Shown here piece by piece: positions 15,126-23,115 of a stretch of DNA of 44,020 nucleotides (its first letter is position 1; every line of letters begins with the position of its first letter). The stretch is from an uncultured Oscillospiraceae bacterium. Its GTDB lineage: Bacteria > Bacillota > Clostridia > Oscillospirales > Oscillospiraceae. The notes beneath the pieces were generated by a model. The model was not told where the DNA came from. It saw only the letters and a program-made list of their open reading frames with translations, and made no database searches. The position numbers and the translations under genes are program-made. The stretch covers positions 1 to 44,020 of the forward strand of contig CALWXQ010000009.1 in assembly GCA_944385545.1 (NCBI GenBank). Direction: 5' to 3'.

Positions 15126-16299
15126 AGCGTCCTCCTAACCGTCGGTATTCCCCGAGGAAATGGGGATAGGATTTTTCAATGCATTCCACGCCCAGAATGG
15201 TCACCGCCTCACGGCACACCGTGGCGGCGATGGCAGCGGACATGGCGATGCGGTGGTCGTTGGCGCTGTCCACGATCCCGCCCCGCAGTCCGGTGCCTCG
15301 GACGGTCAGAGTGTTCTCGTCAGCCTCCGCCGTTCCGCCCAAGGCTTCCAGCATGGCGATCACCGAGGCCACCCGGTCGGACTCTTTCAGCCGCAGACGG
15401 CGGATATCCGTAAACACGGCTCCGCGGCGGCAGGCGGCGACCACAGCCAGAATGGGAACCAGATCCGGGATGTCCCCGGCGGAGATGGTAAGAGGGGCCT
15501 CCAGGCCGGGCAGCAATTCCGTCACCGCCCGATCCCCCTGGGGAGAGTCCGGACACAGGTTTTCCACGGTTACGGGATTGCCCATTGCCTGGGCGGCCAG
15601 GAAGAAGGCGGCGTTGCTCCAGTCGCCTTCCACCACCAGCCGTCCCGGAGAACGGAAGGGGCCGGGGGCGACGCGCAGACCGTCGGTATCTTTACCGAAA
15701 AGCTTCATGGCCCGCTGGGTCATGCGGATATACGGAAGGGATTCTGCCTTCCCGGTGAGGTGGATGCGGCTTTCGTCCGGAAGAAGGGCCGCGGCAAAGA
15801 GAAGTCCGGTGATGAACTGGCTGGAGACGCCTGCGTCCAGGGTGAAGTCTCCCGGTCGCAGACGGCCCCGGCAGCGGATGGCATAGGCGGTGGGCCGGGA
15901 GAGGATACAGCCCATGCGCTCCATTTCCTCCCACAAGGGGGACAATGGCCGCTGGGGAAGCCGTCCCTCCAGGGTAAAGGTAGCGTCTGCCCCCAAGGCT
16001 CCCGCAATGGGGAGCAGGAAGCGCAGGGTGGAACCGCTTTCCCTACAGGGAAGCACCGGCATGTCCGGTACGGTTTGCACAGGAGTGACGGAGTAGCCGC
16101 CTTCCTCACGGGTGATCCGGGCGCCCAGCGCCTGAAGGCAGGCGCAGGTGGCTTCGATGTCCCGGTTGGTCTGGGGACAGACCAAATCGGTGGGCTGTTC
16201 CGAAAAGGCGGCGCAGATCAGCAGCCGGTGGGCCTGAGACTTGGAGGGGATGGCGCTGACGCTGCCTTGCAAAAGACCGGGGGTGATGGTAATGTCCAT
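15106..16299 (-). CDS. aroA: 3-phosphoshikimate 1-carboxyvinyltransferase (EPSP synthase)
   Basis: A 397-residue cytoplasmic enzyme that adds the enolpyruvyl group of PEP to shikimate 3-phosphate. Visible motifs are SKSQAHRLLI, the PEP site RESGSTLRFLLP, SSQFITGLLFAA, RRLRLKESDRV and NDHRIAMSAAI. The start at 16299 is chosen because GAGGAAGG lies about 10 bases before it; the ATG at 16317 would place that site inside the gene. Its start lies one base past the aroB stop. Confidence 0.95.
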   Translation of the reverse strand: MDITITPGLLQGSVSAIPSKSQAHRLLICAAFSEQPTDLVCPQTNRDIEATCACLQALGARITREEGGYSVTPVQTVPDMPVLPCRESGSTLRFLLPIAGALGADATFTLEGRLPQRPLSPLWEEMERMGCILSRPTAYAIRCRGRLRPGDFTLDAGVSSQFITGLLFAAALLPDESRIHLTGKAESLPYIRMTQRAMKLFGKDTDGLRVAPGPFRSPGRLVVEGDWSNAAFFLAAQAMGNPVTVENLCPDSPQGDRAVTELLPGLEAPLTISAGDIPDLVPILAVVAACRRGAVFTDIRRLRLKESDRVASVIAMLEALGGTAEADENTLTVRGTGLRGGIVDSANDHRIAMSAAIAATVCREAVTILGVECIEKSYPHFLGEYRRLGGRYEQYLR

Positions 16300-16300
16300 A

Positions 16301-17353
16301 TCAAAGCCCTTCCTCAATCCACGAAAGCACCTGCGCGACAGGGGTGGGCAGGATGCTGCAACGGCCGACGCACCGGGGAACGATGAGATTCACGGTGCCT
16401 CCGGCCCGCTTTTTGTCGTTGAGGGTGTACGCGTACAATTCCCGGGCAGAAAAGCAGATCCTTATAGGAAGGTCGAACCGGGATAACAATGCCAGGATCC
16501 GGCGGCTGTCCGCCTCCGGACACAGACCCCGCTTCACGGCTGCCCTGGTAATGATGGCTATGCCCGCTGCCACGGCCATGCCGTGGGAGACGGAGAAAGC
16601 GCTGGCGGCCTCAATACCGTGGCCAAAGGTATGGCCCAGGTTCAGCTTCATGCGCGCGCCGGTGTCGAATTCGTCCTCCATGACCACATCCCGCTTCAGC
16701 TCCACACATCGGGCGATCACGTTCTCCCGGTGAAAATCCGGGCCGTGGGCCTCCAAATGGGCAAACAGGGCCGGATCATAGAGAATGCTGTATTTGATGA
16801 TCTCGCCGCAGCCGTCTCGGAAGACGGTTTGCGGCAGGGAAGCCAGCAGATCCGTATCGCACAACACCAAAGACGGCTGGAAGAAGGCCCCGGCCAGATT
16901 TTTCCCTTCAGGCAGATCGATGGCGGTCTTGCCGCCCACCGAGGAGTCCACCGCCGCCAGCAGGGTGGTGGGGAGCTGGATCAGTCGGATACCCCGCAGG
17001 AAGCAGGCGGCGGCAAATCCCGCAAGATCGCCCACCACGCCGCCGCCCAGGGCGACCATCAGATCTGACCGGGTCAGGCCGTTTTTGGCCAGAAAGTTGA
17101 GAAGATCCAGGAAAACGCTGCCGTTTTTGCTGGATTCTCCGGCGGGAAACACATAGCTGATTACGGAAAAACCAGCGGCGTTCAGGCTTTCCTCCGCAGC
17201 CGCGCCGTAGAGGGGGAAAACATTGGAGTCGCTGACGATACACACTTTCTCTGCCCTGCCCAGGGTGGCTGCTGCCGTCCCCAGGGTCGAAAGCAGCCCC
17301 GGGCCGATGCGGACTTCATAGCTTCTTGAGGCATTGACGGCAACGGTTTTCAT
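16301..17353 (-). CDS. aroB: 3-dehydroquinate synthase
   Basis: A 350-residue NAD- and metal-dependent enzyme that cyclises DAHP to 3-dehydroquinate. Family blocks: GGGVVGDLAGFAAACFLRG, QLPTTLLAAVDSSVGGKTAID, the metal Glu in RDGCGEIIKY, and the metal His residues in LNLGHTFGHGIEA and VSHGMAVAAG. Normal length. The start overlaps the tyrA stop. Confidence 0.97.
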   Translation of the reverse strand: MKTVAVNASRSYEVRIGPGLLSTLGTAAATLGRAEKVCIVSDSNVFPLYGAAAEESLNAAGFSVISYVFPAGESSKNGSVFLDLLNFLAKNGLTRSDLMVALGGGVVGDLAGFAAACFLRGIRLIQLPTTLLAAVDSSVGGKTAIDLPEGKNLAGAFFQPSLVLCDTDLLASLPQTVFRDGCGEIIKYSILYDPALFAHLEAHGPDFHRENVIARCVELKRDVVMEDEFDTGARMKLNLGHTFGHGIEAASAFSVSHGMAVAAGIAIITRAAVKRGLCPEADSRRILALLSRFDLPIRICFSARELYAYTLNDKKRAGGTVNLIVPRCVGRCSILPTPVAQVLSWIEEGL

Positions 17354-18180
17354 CCGTCCACCTCCTCCTTTCTTTGCTTTCCTTCCTCCAGCAGCGCCGT
17401 CAGGGCGGCTTCGTCGTCGGCTGCAATGGCGCCGTGGTAGGCTTGCAGACTTTGGATATAGTGCTCCAGTTCAAACAGAACATTGTCCTTGTTTTCCAGA
17501 AACAGCTCCGCCCACATGCGGGGATTCAGCCAGGCCACCCGGGTCAGATCCCGGTAGCTTCCGGCAGAGAAGCCCTTGTGATCCAGGGCGGTAGGGGACT
17601 TGATAAAAGCGTTGCTGAGGATATGAGGCATCTGGGAGGTAAAGGCGATCATCCGGTCATGCTCCTGGGCGGTGGTCACGGAGAAGGCGCCGAAGCGGCA
17701 GGGCTTCAGAGATTCCTTTACCCGATCCAGCAGGTACATATCGTCGAACACCGGCGGCACCAACACCATGGGCGCCCCCGCGAACAGATCCCCCCGGCTG
17801 TACTTGAAGCCGGAGAAATGAGAACCGGCCATGGGATGTCCGCCCACAAAGGTAAAGCCGTATGCTTCCGCCAAAGGGAAGCACCGGGCGCAGATGTGCC
17901 GTTTGGTGCCGCAGCAGTCCAGAACCAGAGCGTCCCTGGAAACAAGGGGCGCCCAGCGTTCCAGCCAGTGGGCGCTGCCGGCGGGGTAGATGGCAAGCAG
18001 GATCAGCTCGCACCCGGGAATGGAGGTTTCATCCAGCTTCCCGTGGACGGCTCCGGCCAAAATGGCGAAGCTGAGCATGGCCTCATCCTGCTCCGCGGCG
18101 TAGACGGTGTGCCCTGCCATGGCATAGGCTCTGGCCAGGGAGCCGCCGATAAGCCCCAGGCCCAGGATGCCCACATTCAT
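17350..18180 (-). CDS. tyrA: Prephenate dehydrogenase
   Basis: A 276-residue NAD(P)-dependent enzyme that commits prephenate to tyrosine. The nucleotide fold is GILGLGLIGGSLARAY at the N-terminus; GGHPMAGSHFSGFKYS and the TSQMPHILSNAF segment are family marks. No ACT or chorismate mutase domain is present, unlike PheA here, so Tyr feedback probably acts elsewhere (DAHP synthase or attenuation). The start overlaps the DAHP synthase stop. Confidence 0.94.
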   Translation of the reverse strand: MNVGILGLGLIGGSLARAYAMAGHTVYAAEQDEAMLSFAILAGAVHGKLDETSIPGCELILLAIYPAGSAHWLERWAPLVSRDALVLDCCGTKRHICARCFPLAEAYGFTFVGGHPMAGSHFSGFKYSRGDLFAGAPMVLVPPVFDDMYLLDRVKESLKPCRFGAFSVTTAQEHDRMIAFTSQMPHILSNAFIKSPTALDHKGFSAGSYRDLTRVAWLNPRMWAELFLENKDNVLFELEHYIQSLQAYHGAIAADDEAALTALLEEGKQRKEEVDG

Positions 18181-19178
18181 ACGATGGCCTCCCGGATCTT
18201 ACGCACCTTGTGGCACACCTCATGGAACTGATGGGGGGTCAGGGACTGGGCGCCGTCGCACAGAGCGCAGGCGGGATTGTTGTGTACCTCGATCATGATG
18301 CCGTCCGCACCGGCGGCGGTGGCGGCGTAGGCCATGGGGGGCACCAGCTCGGCTTTGCCGGTGGCATGGCTGGGATCCACCACCACCGGCAGATGGCTCA
18401 GCTTGTGCAGCACGGAAACCGCGGACAGATCCAAGGTGTTCCGGGTGGTGGTCTCAAAGGTGCGGATGCCCCGTTCGCAGAGGATCACTTGTTCGTTGCC
18501 CTCGCTCATGATGTATTCCGCGCTCATCAGCAGCTCCTGGAGGGTGTTGGCCAGACCGCGCTTGAGAAGGATCGGCTTCTGGGTTTTGCCCAACTCCTTC
18601 AGCAGGTCGAAGTTCTGCATATTTCTGGCGCCTACCTGGATAATGTCCACATCGGCGAACAAGTCCAGGGTATTGATGTTCATGATTTCTGTGACGATGG
18701 GAAGTCCCGTGGCCTTTTTGGCCTCCAACAGCAGCCGGATGCCCTCGCCCTTCATGCCCTGGAAGGCGTAAGGTGAGGTGCGGGGCTTGAAAGCGCCGCC
18801 CCGGAGGAGGTTGGCCCCGGATTCCTTCACAGACTGGGCCACGGCAATGATCTGCTCCTCAGATTCCACGGAGCAGGGGCCGGCGATCATGGCAAAGTAT
18901 CCGCCGCCGATGCGCACATGGCCTGCCTGAATGATGGTGTCCTTGGGGTGGAACTTCCGGTTGGCTTGCTTAAACGGCTCAGAGACGCGCTTTACGCTTT
19001 CCACCATTTCCAGACTTTTCAGCAGCTCCATATCCACCCGGCTGGTATCGCCGATAAGACCCAGGACGGTGACCTCCGCGCCTTTTGAAACATGGACGTC
19101 CAGATTCATATGCTTGAGCCAATCCACCAAATGCTGCATTTGGGCGGGAGTGGTGCCCTGCTTGAGAATTGCGATCAT
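18177..19178 (-). CDS. aroF: DAHP synthase (type I-beta) with N-terminal ferredoxin-like regulatory domain
   Basis: A 333-residue enzyme for the first step of aromatic synthesis, joining PEP and erythrose 4-phosphate. Residues 1-70 (MIAILKQGTTPAQMQHLVDW and on) form the ferredoxin-like domain seen in allosteric type I-beta enzymes, where Tyr or Phe inhibits. The barrel has MIAGPCSVESEEQI, RGGAFKPRTSPYAFQG, LLKRGL, LCERGIRTFE and VVDPSHATG. The start at 19178 has AGGAG upstream; longer in-frame starts run into the terminator. It is the first structural gene after the attenuator. Confidence 0.95.
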   Translation of the reverse strand: MIAILKQGTTPAQMQHLVDWLKHMNLDVHVSKGAEVTVLGLIGDTSRVDMELLKSLEMVESVKRVSEPFKQANRKFHPKDTIIQAGHVRIGGGYFAMIAGPCSVESEEQIIAVAQSVKESGANLLRGGAFKPRTSPYAFQGMKGEGIRLLLEAKKATGLPIVTEIMNINTLDLFADVDIIQVGARNMQNFDLLKELGKTQKPILLKRGLANTLQELLMSAEYIMSEGNEQVILCERGIRTFETTTRNTLDLSAVSVLHKLSHLPVVVDPSHATGKAELVPPMAYAATAAGADGIMIEVHNNPACALCDGAQSLTPHQFHEVCHKVRKIREAIV

Positions 19179-19197
19179 AAGATTTCCATCTCCTAAC

Positions 19198-19231
19198 AAA
19201 AAATGCGCCGCACGGGCAATTCGTGCGGCGC
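19198..19231 (-). terminator. Attenuator terminator of the aromatic operon
   Basis: On the minus strand a perfect 10-bp stem GCGCCGCACG / CGTGCGGCGC with a 7-base loop is followed by A and six T. It lies between the leader peptide and aroF and would stop transcription before the structural genes. Confidence 0.92.
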
Positions 19232-19279
19232 TTAAAAATACGGTTTCAGTTCCAGAGCATTCTTTGCAGCACAAATTGC
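19216..19279 (-). promoter_or_regulatory. Antiterminator pairing of the aromatic operon leader
   Basis: GCAATTTGTGCTGC (19266-19279, minus strand) can pair with GCCGCACGAATTGC (19216-19229) over 13 of 14 positions, counting one G-U pair. The second segment holds most of the left arm and the loop of the terminator, so the two structures exclude each other. Confidence 0.82.
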
Positions 19280-19310
19280 TATTACTTTTTTACGGTAAAA
19301 AAGTAATAGC
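19278..19310 (-). promoter_or_regulatory. Leader hairpin over the Tyr/Phe codons
   Basis: A perfect 14-bp inverted repeat (GCTATTACTTTTTT / AAAAAAGTAATAGC, 5-base loop) covers the codons Ser-Tyr-Tyr-Phe-Phe of the leader peptide and its stop. It corresponds to the 1:2 (pause) hairpin of a classical attenuator. Confidence 0.8.
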
Positions 19311-19350
19311 TGTAAAAGAAAAAGACGGCTGCGCAGTGCATCGATTTCAT
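19282..19350 (-). CDS. Phe/Tyr-rich leader peptide of the aromatic operon
   Basis: A 22-codon reading frame begins at the ATG 19348-19350, with GGAGG (19359-19363) eight bases before it, and ends in TAA. From residue 9 it reads VFFFYSYYFFTVKK: five Phe and three Tyr within nine residues, and no Trp. It lies in the transcribed leader, followed in order by an antiterminator and a terminator. Known analogues are PheL and similar leader peptides of enterobacteria. Ribosome stalling at Phe or Tyr codons would leave 19266-19279 free to form the antiterminator. A ribosome that reaches the stop would cover it and allow termination. So the operon should be on when Phe-tRNA or Tyr-tRNA is short. Confidence 0.88.
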   Translation of the reverse strand: MKSMHCAAVFFFYSYYFFTVKK

Positions 19351-19383
19351 GAAAGATGCCTCCATGTACGGGAACTATAGACA

Positions 19384-19412
19384 AGTATACCACGGTGGGT
19401 GGATGATTGCAA
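19384..19412 (-). promoter_or_regulatory. Promoter of the aromatic amino acid operon
   Basis: Minus strand TTGCAA (19407-19412), 17-base spacer, TATACT (19384-19389). Transcription would start about 15-20 bases before the leader-peptide ribosome site. Confidence 0.82.
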
Positions 19413-19533
19413 GAGGAAATCAAAAAAATGCGTAAATTTCCTGAGGAAACGGGAATCGTACCCGGTTTATTGGACGGAACCTGTGATAAGCTGATACCGG
19501 CAAAGGAAGCATACTGAATCAGGAGGCGTAGCT

Positions 19534-21672
19534 ATGGAATATTTGGATCAGCTTAACGAACAGCAGCGGGAAGCGGCGGTTACCACAGAAGGGTATATCC
19601 GGGTGGTGGCGGGGGCCGGTTCCGGAAAAACGAAAACCCTGACCGCCCGGTACATGTATCTGGTGGATCAGCTAGGGATCTCTACGGCCAATATTCTGTG
19701 CGTGACCTTTACCAATAAGGCCGCGGCAGAGATGAAAAAACGGATCCGCCGCCAGCTGCCGGATCAGGATCTGGGGCGGATCACCACCTTCCACGGCTTT
19801 TGCGTGGGGCTTCTGAAGGAGGACTGCCATGTGGTGCAGTATCCGTCCACCTTCATCGTCCTGGACGAGGAGGATAAGGAGACGATGCTCCGGGGCGTCT
19901 TCGCGGATCTGGGAATCACCAGCCGGGAGCTGACCGTCAAGGAGGCGGTGGATCACATCGGCTGGCGCAAGGGCGGACGGGGCTATGTAAAGACTCTGAT
20001 TGGGGATCCGGAGGAGCTGCGGCGGTTGGCGGACGCCGCGACTACCCTGAAGGATAAGGTGATGTACCGGTACTTCTGGGAGCAGCGCAAGTGCTACGGG
20101 CTGGACTTTGACGACCTGGTTTATTTTACCCTGTACATCTTGCAGCAGGACGGCCCCACCCGGGAGAAGTGGCAGCAGCGGCTGGAATATGTGATGGTGG
20201 ACGAGTTTCAGGACATTGACAAGGATCAGTATGCCCTGGCGGATATTCTGTCCGGCTATCACAAGAATCTGTTTGTGGTGGGGGATCCGGATCAAACCAT
20301 CTACACCTGGCGGGGCGCGGACGTGAAATTCATTCTGGAATTTGACAGCCGCCATAGAAATGTGAAGACCATTTATCTCAACACCAATTACCGCTCCGTT
20401 CCTCAGATTCTGGCGGCCTCCAACGCCCTGATCGACAAGAATCGGGACAGGCTGAAAAAGCGGCTCATATCTGTTCGGCCGGATGCCCGGAAGCCCCTGT
20501 ATTTCCACGGAAAGACCGGCCAGCTGGAAGCGGACTGGATCACTGCCAATATGCGCGCCCTTCATGAAGGCGGCATGCCCTACAACGCCATGGGCGTGCT
20601 GTACCGGGCCCATTATGTTTCCCGGACGGTGGAAGAGTCCCTGATCCGCAATAAGATCCCCTATGTGCTCTATTCCGGTGTGGAATTTTACAAGCGCAAG
20701 GAAATCAAGGATGTGTTGTGCTATCTGCGGATGATCTACTCCGGGGACGACATCAGCTTTCTGCGAACGGTCAACGAGCCCCGCCGGGGGGTGGGACGCA
20801 CCCGGATCGCGGCGCTGAAGGAATTCGCCGGGATGAACCGGTGCAGCCTCTATGAAGCGCTGGAAGCGAACCTGGAAACGGATCTGTTCCGGCGGAGCAA
20901 GGCCAGGGAATACGTCCGACTGGTGGAAAAGTACCGGGCCATTTACGACGGGATGGATCTGACGGATCTGCTGGCGGGGATCCTCAGCGAAAGCGGCTAT
21001 GAGGATATGCTACGCTCCTGCGGGGAGGAAGAACGCCTGGATAACCTGGCCGAGCTGAAGCAGGCCATTTACGACTTCTCCCGAAAAGCCGGGGAGGAGG
21101 TCAGCCTGGGGAATTATCTGGATCACGCCGCCCTATTTACCAATATGGATCAGACGGAAAAGGCTCAGGCGGTGAAGCTGATGACCGTTCACGCCGCCAA
21201 GGGTCTGGAATTCCCGGTGGTATTCCTGTGCGGCCTGTCCGAGGGAGTCTTCCCTGGGAAACGGGCCAACACCCGAGAAAAGCTGGAGGAGGAGCGGCGG
21301 CTGTGCTATGTGGCCTTCACCCGGGCCAGGGACCGGCTGTTCCTGTCCGACGCGGCAGGGAGCAATTATGACGGCTCCTTCCGCTATCCCAGCCGGTTCC
21401 TGTTCAACGCGGAGAAGGAACATGTGGAATACGCGGTGCCGTTGGATCCGGAGCTGGAGGAGCGGGCGTTGGAGCAGATCCGCAGGACGGAAGATCCCCG
21501 AACTGCCGCTGGCCGGGGCGATGACCTGACAGGAAGGCGGGTGAGACATCCGGTGTTCGGCGAGGGCGTCGTTATCGGCATTCCCAGAGATCGGGAAGGG
21601 GTCATCGTCCAGTTCGATTCCGTGGTGACCCCCAGAACCTTCGGCCCCGGGGCAAACATCACCTATTTGTAA
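19534..21672 (+). CDS. pcrA: ATP-dependent DNA helicase PcrA/UvrD
   Basis: A 712-residue superfamily 1 helicase that unwinds DNA 3' to 5' in repair and replication restart. Motifs: Q motif LNEQQREAA, Walker A VAGAGSGKTKT (about residues 28-38), FTNKAAAEM, Walker B VDEFQDID, GDPDQTIYTWRGA, NYRS, TVHAAKGLEFPVVFL and YVAFTRARDRL. The C-terminus carries a small Tudor-like tail (GRRVRHPVFGEGVVIGI...VQFDS), as in PcrA. GGAGG lies before the ATG. It is transcribed divergently from the aromatic operon. Confidence 0.93.
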   Translation: MEYLDQLNEQQREAAVTTEGYIRVVAGAGSGKTKTLTARYMYLVDQLGISTANILCVTFTNKAAAEMKKRIRRQLPDQDLGRITTFHGFCVGLLKEDCHVVQYPSTFIVLDEEDKETMLRGVFADLGITSRELTVKEAVDHIGWRKGGRGYVKTLIGDPEELRRLADAATTLKDKVMYRYFWEQRKCYGLDFDDLVYFTLYILQQDGPTREKWQQRLEYVMVDEFQDIDKDQYALADILSGYHKNLFVVGDPDQTIYTWRGADVKFILEFDSRHRNVKTIYLNTNYRSVPQILAASNALIDKNRDRLKKRLISVRPDARKPLYFHGKTGQLEADWITANMRALHEGGMPYNAMGVLYRAHYVSRTVEESLIRNKIPYVLYSGVEFYKRKEIKDVLCYLRMIYSGDDISFLRTVNEPRRGVGRTRIAALKEFAGMNRCSLYEALEANLETDLFRRSKAREYVRLVEKYRAIYDGMDLTDLLAGILSESGYEDMLRSCGEEERLDNLAELKQAIYDFSRKAGEEVSLGNYLDHAALFTNMDQTEKAQAVKLMTVHAAKGLEFPVVFLCGLSEGVFPGKRANTREKLEEERRLCYVAFTRARDRLFLSDAAGSNYDGSFRYPSRFLFNAEKEHVEYAVPLDPELEERALEQIRRTEDPRTAAGRGDDLTGRRVRHPVFGEGVVIGIPRDREGVIVQFDSVVTPRTFGPGANITYL

Positions 21673-21704
21673 AAGCGGGGATTGCGCCGCCTGCCGGAAA
21701 ACAA

Positions 21705-21730
21705 TTTGCCCAGCCTGACGGCTGGGCAAA
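21705..21730. terminator. Terminator between converging pcrA and vanZ-like gene
   Basis: A perfect 11-bp stem TTTGCCCAGCC / GGCTGGGCAAA with a TGAC loop. On the minus strand it is followed by TTGTTTTCC, so it serves the leftward unit best. Confidence 0.75.
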
Positions 21731-21784
21731 CATGATACGGCAGAAAATAAGCCGCGAACGCGGCGGAGACGGCGGGGCGCCGGT

Positions 21785-22375
21785 TTAGGAGACGATGGCC
21801 CACACCAGAGGGGACAAAAACGGTTGTAATAAAAACATCACCCCGAAGGTGACCCCTCCAATGAGGAAGACCTCCCGTGTGTTCTCCTGGGCGGGCACCA
21901 CCGGCTGGAAGCAGACTATGATCCGGCCTACGCACCATCCGGCCAGAGCTCCGACGGTATTGGTCATCAGGTCATTGATATCCGTGGCCCGGTAGGTAAA
22001 GATCTGCAGGACCTCAATCAACAGGGAAAACATCAGACCAAATAACAGCGTCCAGAGAAGTTTTTGAAACCGCCGCCACAAAACCGGTAGGAAAACCCCC
22101 AGGGGAACGAACAGAAGCACGTTCAAAAGGCTGTTCATGTAGTCAGAGAACATATAGGCGAAGGGAACCAGGTTGATGCGCAGATCAAACCGGATATACC
22201 GGATATCCGGCAGTCCCACCACGGTGTAAACGCCGGACAGGTACACTGCAAACAGGAAATACAGGGCCGACCGCCGGGGGTTATGAAAGCGGGTTTTGTC
22301 CAGCGCCCAGATCAGGGGGAGCAGCACCAGGGAAGCAATGGCGGCTTCCAGGAACATGATGTACATTCTGGCCAT
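21785..22375 (-). CDS. VanZ-like membrane protein
   Basis: A 196-residue protein with about five membrane helices and the VanZ-family pattern: NLVPFAYMFSDY, LNVLLFVPLGVFLPVL and LIEVLQIFTYRATDINDLMTNTVGALAGW. VanZ itself gives low teicoplanin resistance, but most members are of unknown role in the envelope, so resistance should not be assumed. The start at 22375 (ATG) has GGAG 9 bases upstream; a TTG at 22390 is possible. It follows the phospholipase-like gene by 15 bases, so they form a two-gene unit. Confidence 0.85.
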   Translation of the reverse strand: MARMYIMFLEAAIASLVLLPLIWALDKTRFHNPRRSALYFLFAVYLSGVYTVVGLPDIRYIRFDLRINLVPFAYMFSDYMNSLLNVLLFVPLGVFLPVLWRRFQKLLWTLLFGLMFSLLIEVLQIFTYRATDINDLMTNTVGALAGWCVGRIIVCFQPVVPAQENTREVFLIGGVTFGVMFLLQPFLSPLVWAIVS

Positions 22376-22390
22376 TGTGGCACACTCCAA

Positions 22391-22939
22391 TCAAATAGGC
22401 TTGGCAAACAAAACCGCCAGAACGCAGCAGCACGCGGACAGAATGAACTGGGTATCGGTGCGGATATCCGCGGGCCGGGTCTGATACTCCCGGTGGTAGT
22501 TGTAAATGGCCTCCATAACGGTTCGGGCTGTTTCGGGATTGATTTGGGGATCCTCCTGAAGGTAGCGCAGGAAATGGTGCTGCATGGCGGCTTCATATTC
22601 CCGATGCTCGTTCAGGTCGGTGCCGAAGGTGTCGTTGTGGGCGGAGGTGAAGGCATCCGCGGTATAATGGATGAGCTTTCCCAAGGTATAGTAATCAAAC
22701 AGGTGGAGGTTGCTGCGGTGCTCCAGACGGCTGGAGATGCGGCGCATAAAACGGCGGGCGTTTTTGTAATTGTGCCCCCGCAGCCATTGGTGACGAATGG
22801 AACCTTTGAGGTATGTAGCGGGATTTCTGTCCGGCTCGATGCATCCGAGCAAAAAGGCTTGCTGATTGCGACGAGATACATGGCTCATGTAATGCTGCAC
22901 CAGGTATTTTCCCAGACATTGATGGCTTTTTCCGCGCAT
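22391..22939 (-). CDS. Zinc-dependent phospholipase C-like protein
   Basis: A 182-residue member of the zinc-dependent phospholipase C family. His and Asp positions expected to bind zinc are visible in GKYLVQHYMSH, GKLIHYTADAFTSAHND and EYEAAMQHHF. There is no signal peptide, unlike secreted alpha-toxins, so a cytoplasmic role is more likely and toxin activity should not be inferred. A C-terminal hydrophobic stretch (FILSACCCVLAVLFA) may anchor it to the membrane. Start at 22939 with AAGGAG upstream; a longer in-frame start at 22984 lacks one. Confidence 0.75.
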   Translation of the reverse strand: MRGKSHQCLGKYLVQHYMSHVSRRNQQAFLLGCIEPDRNPATYLKGSIRHQWLRGHNYKNARRFMRRISSRLEHRSNLHLFDYYTLGKLIHYTADAFTSAHNDTFGTDLNEHREYEAAMQHHFLRYLQEDPQINPETARTVMEAIYNYHREYQTRPADIRTDTQFILSACCCVLAVLFAKPI

Positions 22940-23074
22940 GAATTTGCTCCTTGTCGTTGGTATTTCCCCGGGATTATAGCACATTTTTCAGAGAAATGTG
23001 TGAACAACAGAAGAAATCGGAGATACGCATAACCTTTACGCCTGAGGGAGGGCGGCATTTGTAAAAAATAACAA

Positions 23075-23109
23075 GGAGGCGTATCCGGCACAGGGCCGGA
23101 TACGCCTCC
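23075..23109 (-). terminator. Terminator of the kinase-like gene
   Basis: A perfect 15-bp stem GGAGGCGTATCCGGC / GCCGGATACGCCTCC lies just past the kinase stop. On the minus strand TTGTTATTTTTT follows. Confidence 0.88.
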
Positions 23110-23115
23110 GGGGGA

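Noticed and set aside
15160-16386. A 408-codon plus-strand frame across aroA
   Set aside because: aroA is clear on the minus strand and the operon is continuous; the plus frame has no motif.
21785-22375. VanZ-like protein as an antibiotic resistance gene
   Set aside because: No other van gene is nearby and most VanZ-like proteins have no proven link to glycopeptide resistance.
22391-22939. Zinc-dependent phospholipase C-like protein as a toxin
   Set aside because: It lacks a signal peptide and the C-terminal membrane-binding domain of alpha-toxins, and sits with a membrane protein in a housekeeping context.
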